Shown in pieces: positions 62,262 to 64,000 of a DNA stretch of 64,000 bases. Within the stretch, counting starts at the first letter, position 1, and every line of letters starts with the position of its first letter. The DNA lies in contig NMRA01000151.1 in assembly GCA_002633005.1 (NCBI GenBank), positions 476,400 through 540,399 on the forward strand. The letters run 5' to 3'. The translations under genes were made by a program, and so were the position numbers. A model generated the notes under the pieces. That model did no database searches and had not been told where the DNA came from. It worked only from the letters and a program-made list of their open reading frames with translations. Origin of the DNA: Phoronis australis. Lineage: Eukaryota; Phoronida; Phoronidae.

Positions 62262-64000
<1,739 letters not shown>

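Overview
The window is animal nuclear DNA. Genes are sparse and split by long GT-AG introns. Exons encode extracellular domain types typical of metazoans (immunoglobulin, thrombospondin type 1) and C2H2 zinc fingers. The rest is AT-rich and full of transposon relics, foldback elements and microsatellites. Element types (Penelope-like, LINE, a LINE-like reverse transcriptase family seen in marine invertebrates, PIF/Harbinger, BEL/Pao) and frequent TACATGTA-type words suggest a marine invertebrate such as a hemichordate, amphioxus or lophotrochozoan. The species cannot be fixed from the sequence alone. Three assembly N bases are present (45958, 46846, 60012).

Region 1 (44-35893, + strand) holds the 3' part of one gene. 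Five exons encode three Ig-like domains, one TSP1 domain, a transmembrane helix and a roughly 365-residue cytoplasmic tail that matches no domain I know. All four introns are phase 1 and each extracellular domain sits on its own exon, so the exons join in one frame. The 5' end lies left of the window. The large introns carry relics: two minus-strand reverse-transcriptase tails of one family, a plus-strand LINE, a Penelope-like element with its GIY-YIG part, a split SAP-like motif, a 510-base perfect (TG)n array and several MITEs.

Region 2 (about 35.9-61.2 kb) has no host gene I can defend. It contains a 0.95-kb repeat present twice (37.07 and 42.37 kb), remains of a two-gene Harbinger element (44.1-48.4 kb), a 321-bp nested palindrome (46.69-47.01 kb), MITEs that end in GTGGCGGAT, a 515-bp foldback inside a wider inverted repeat (58.6-60.1 kb) and a BEL/Pao-type fragment.

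Region 3 (61.2-64 kb, - strand) is the 3' end of a C2H2 zinc-finger gene. Three exons join in frame and give three fingers plus a short acidic C-terminus. The gene continues to the right of the window and is transcribed towards the receptor gene. The two genes show no evident functional link.
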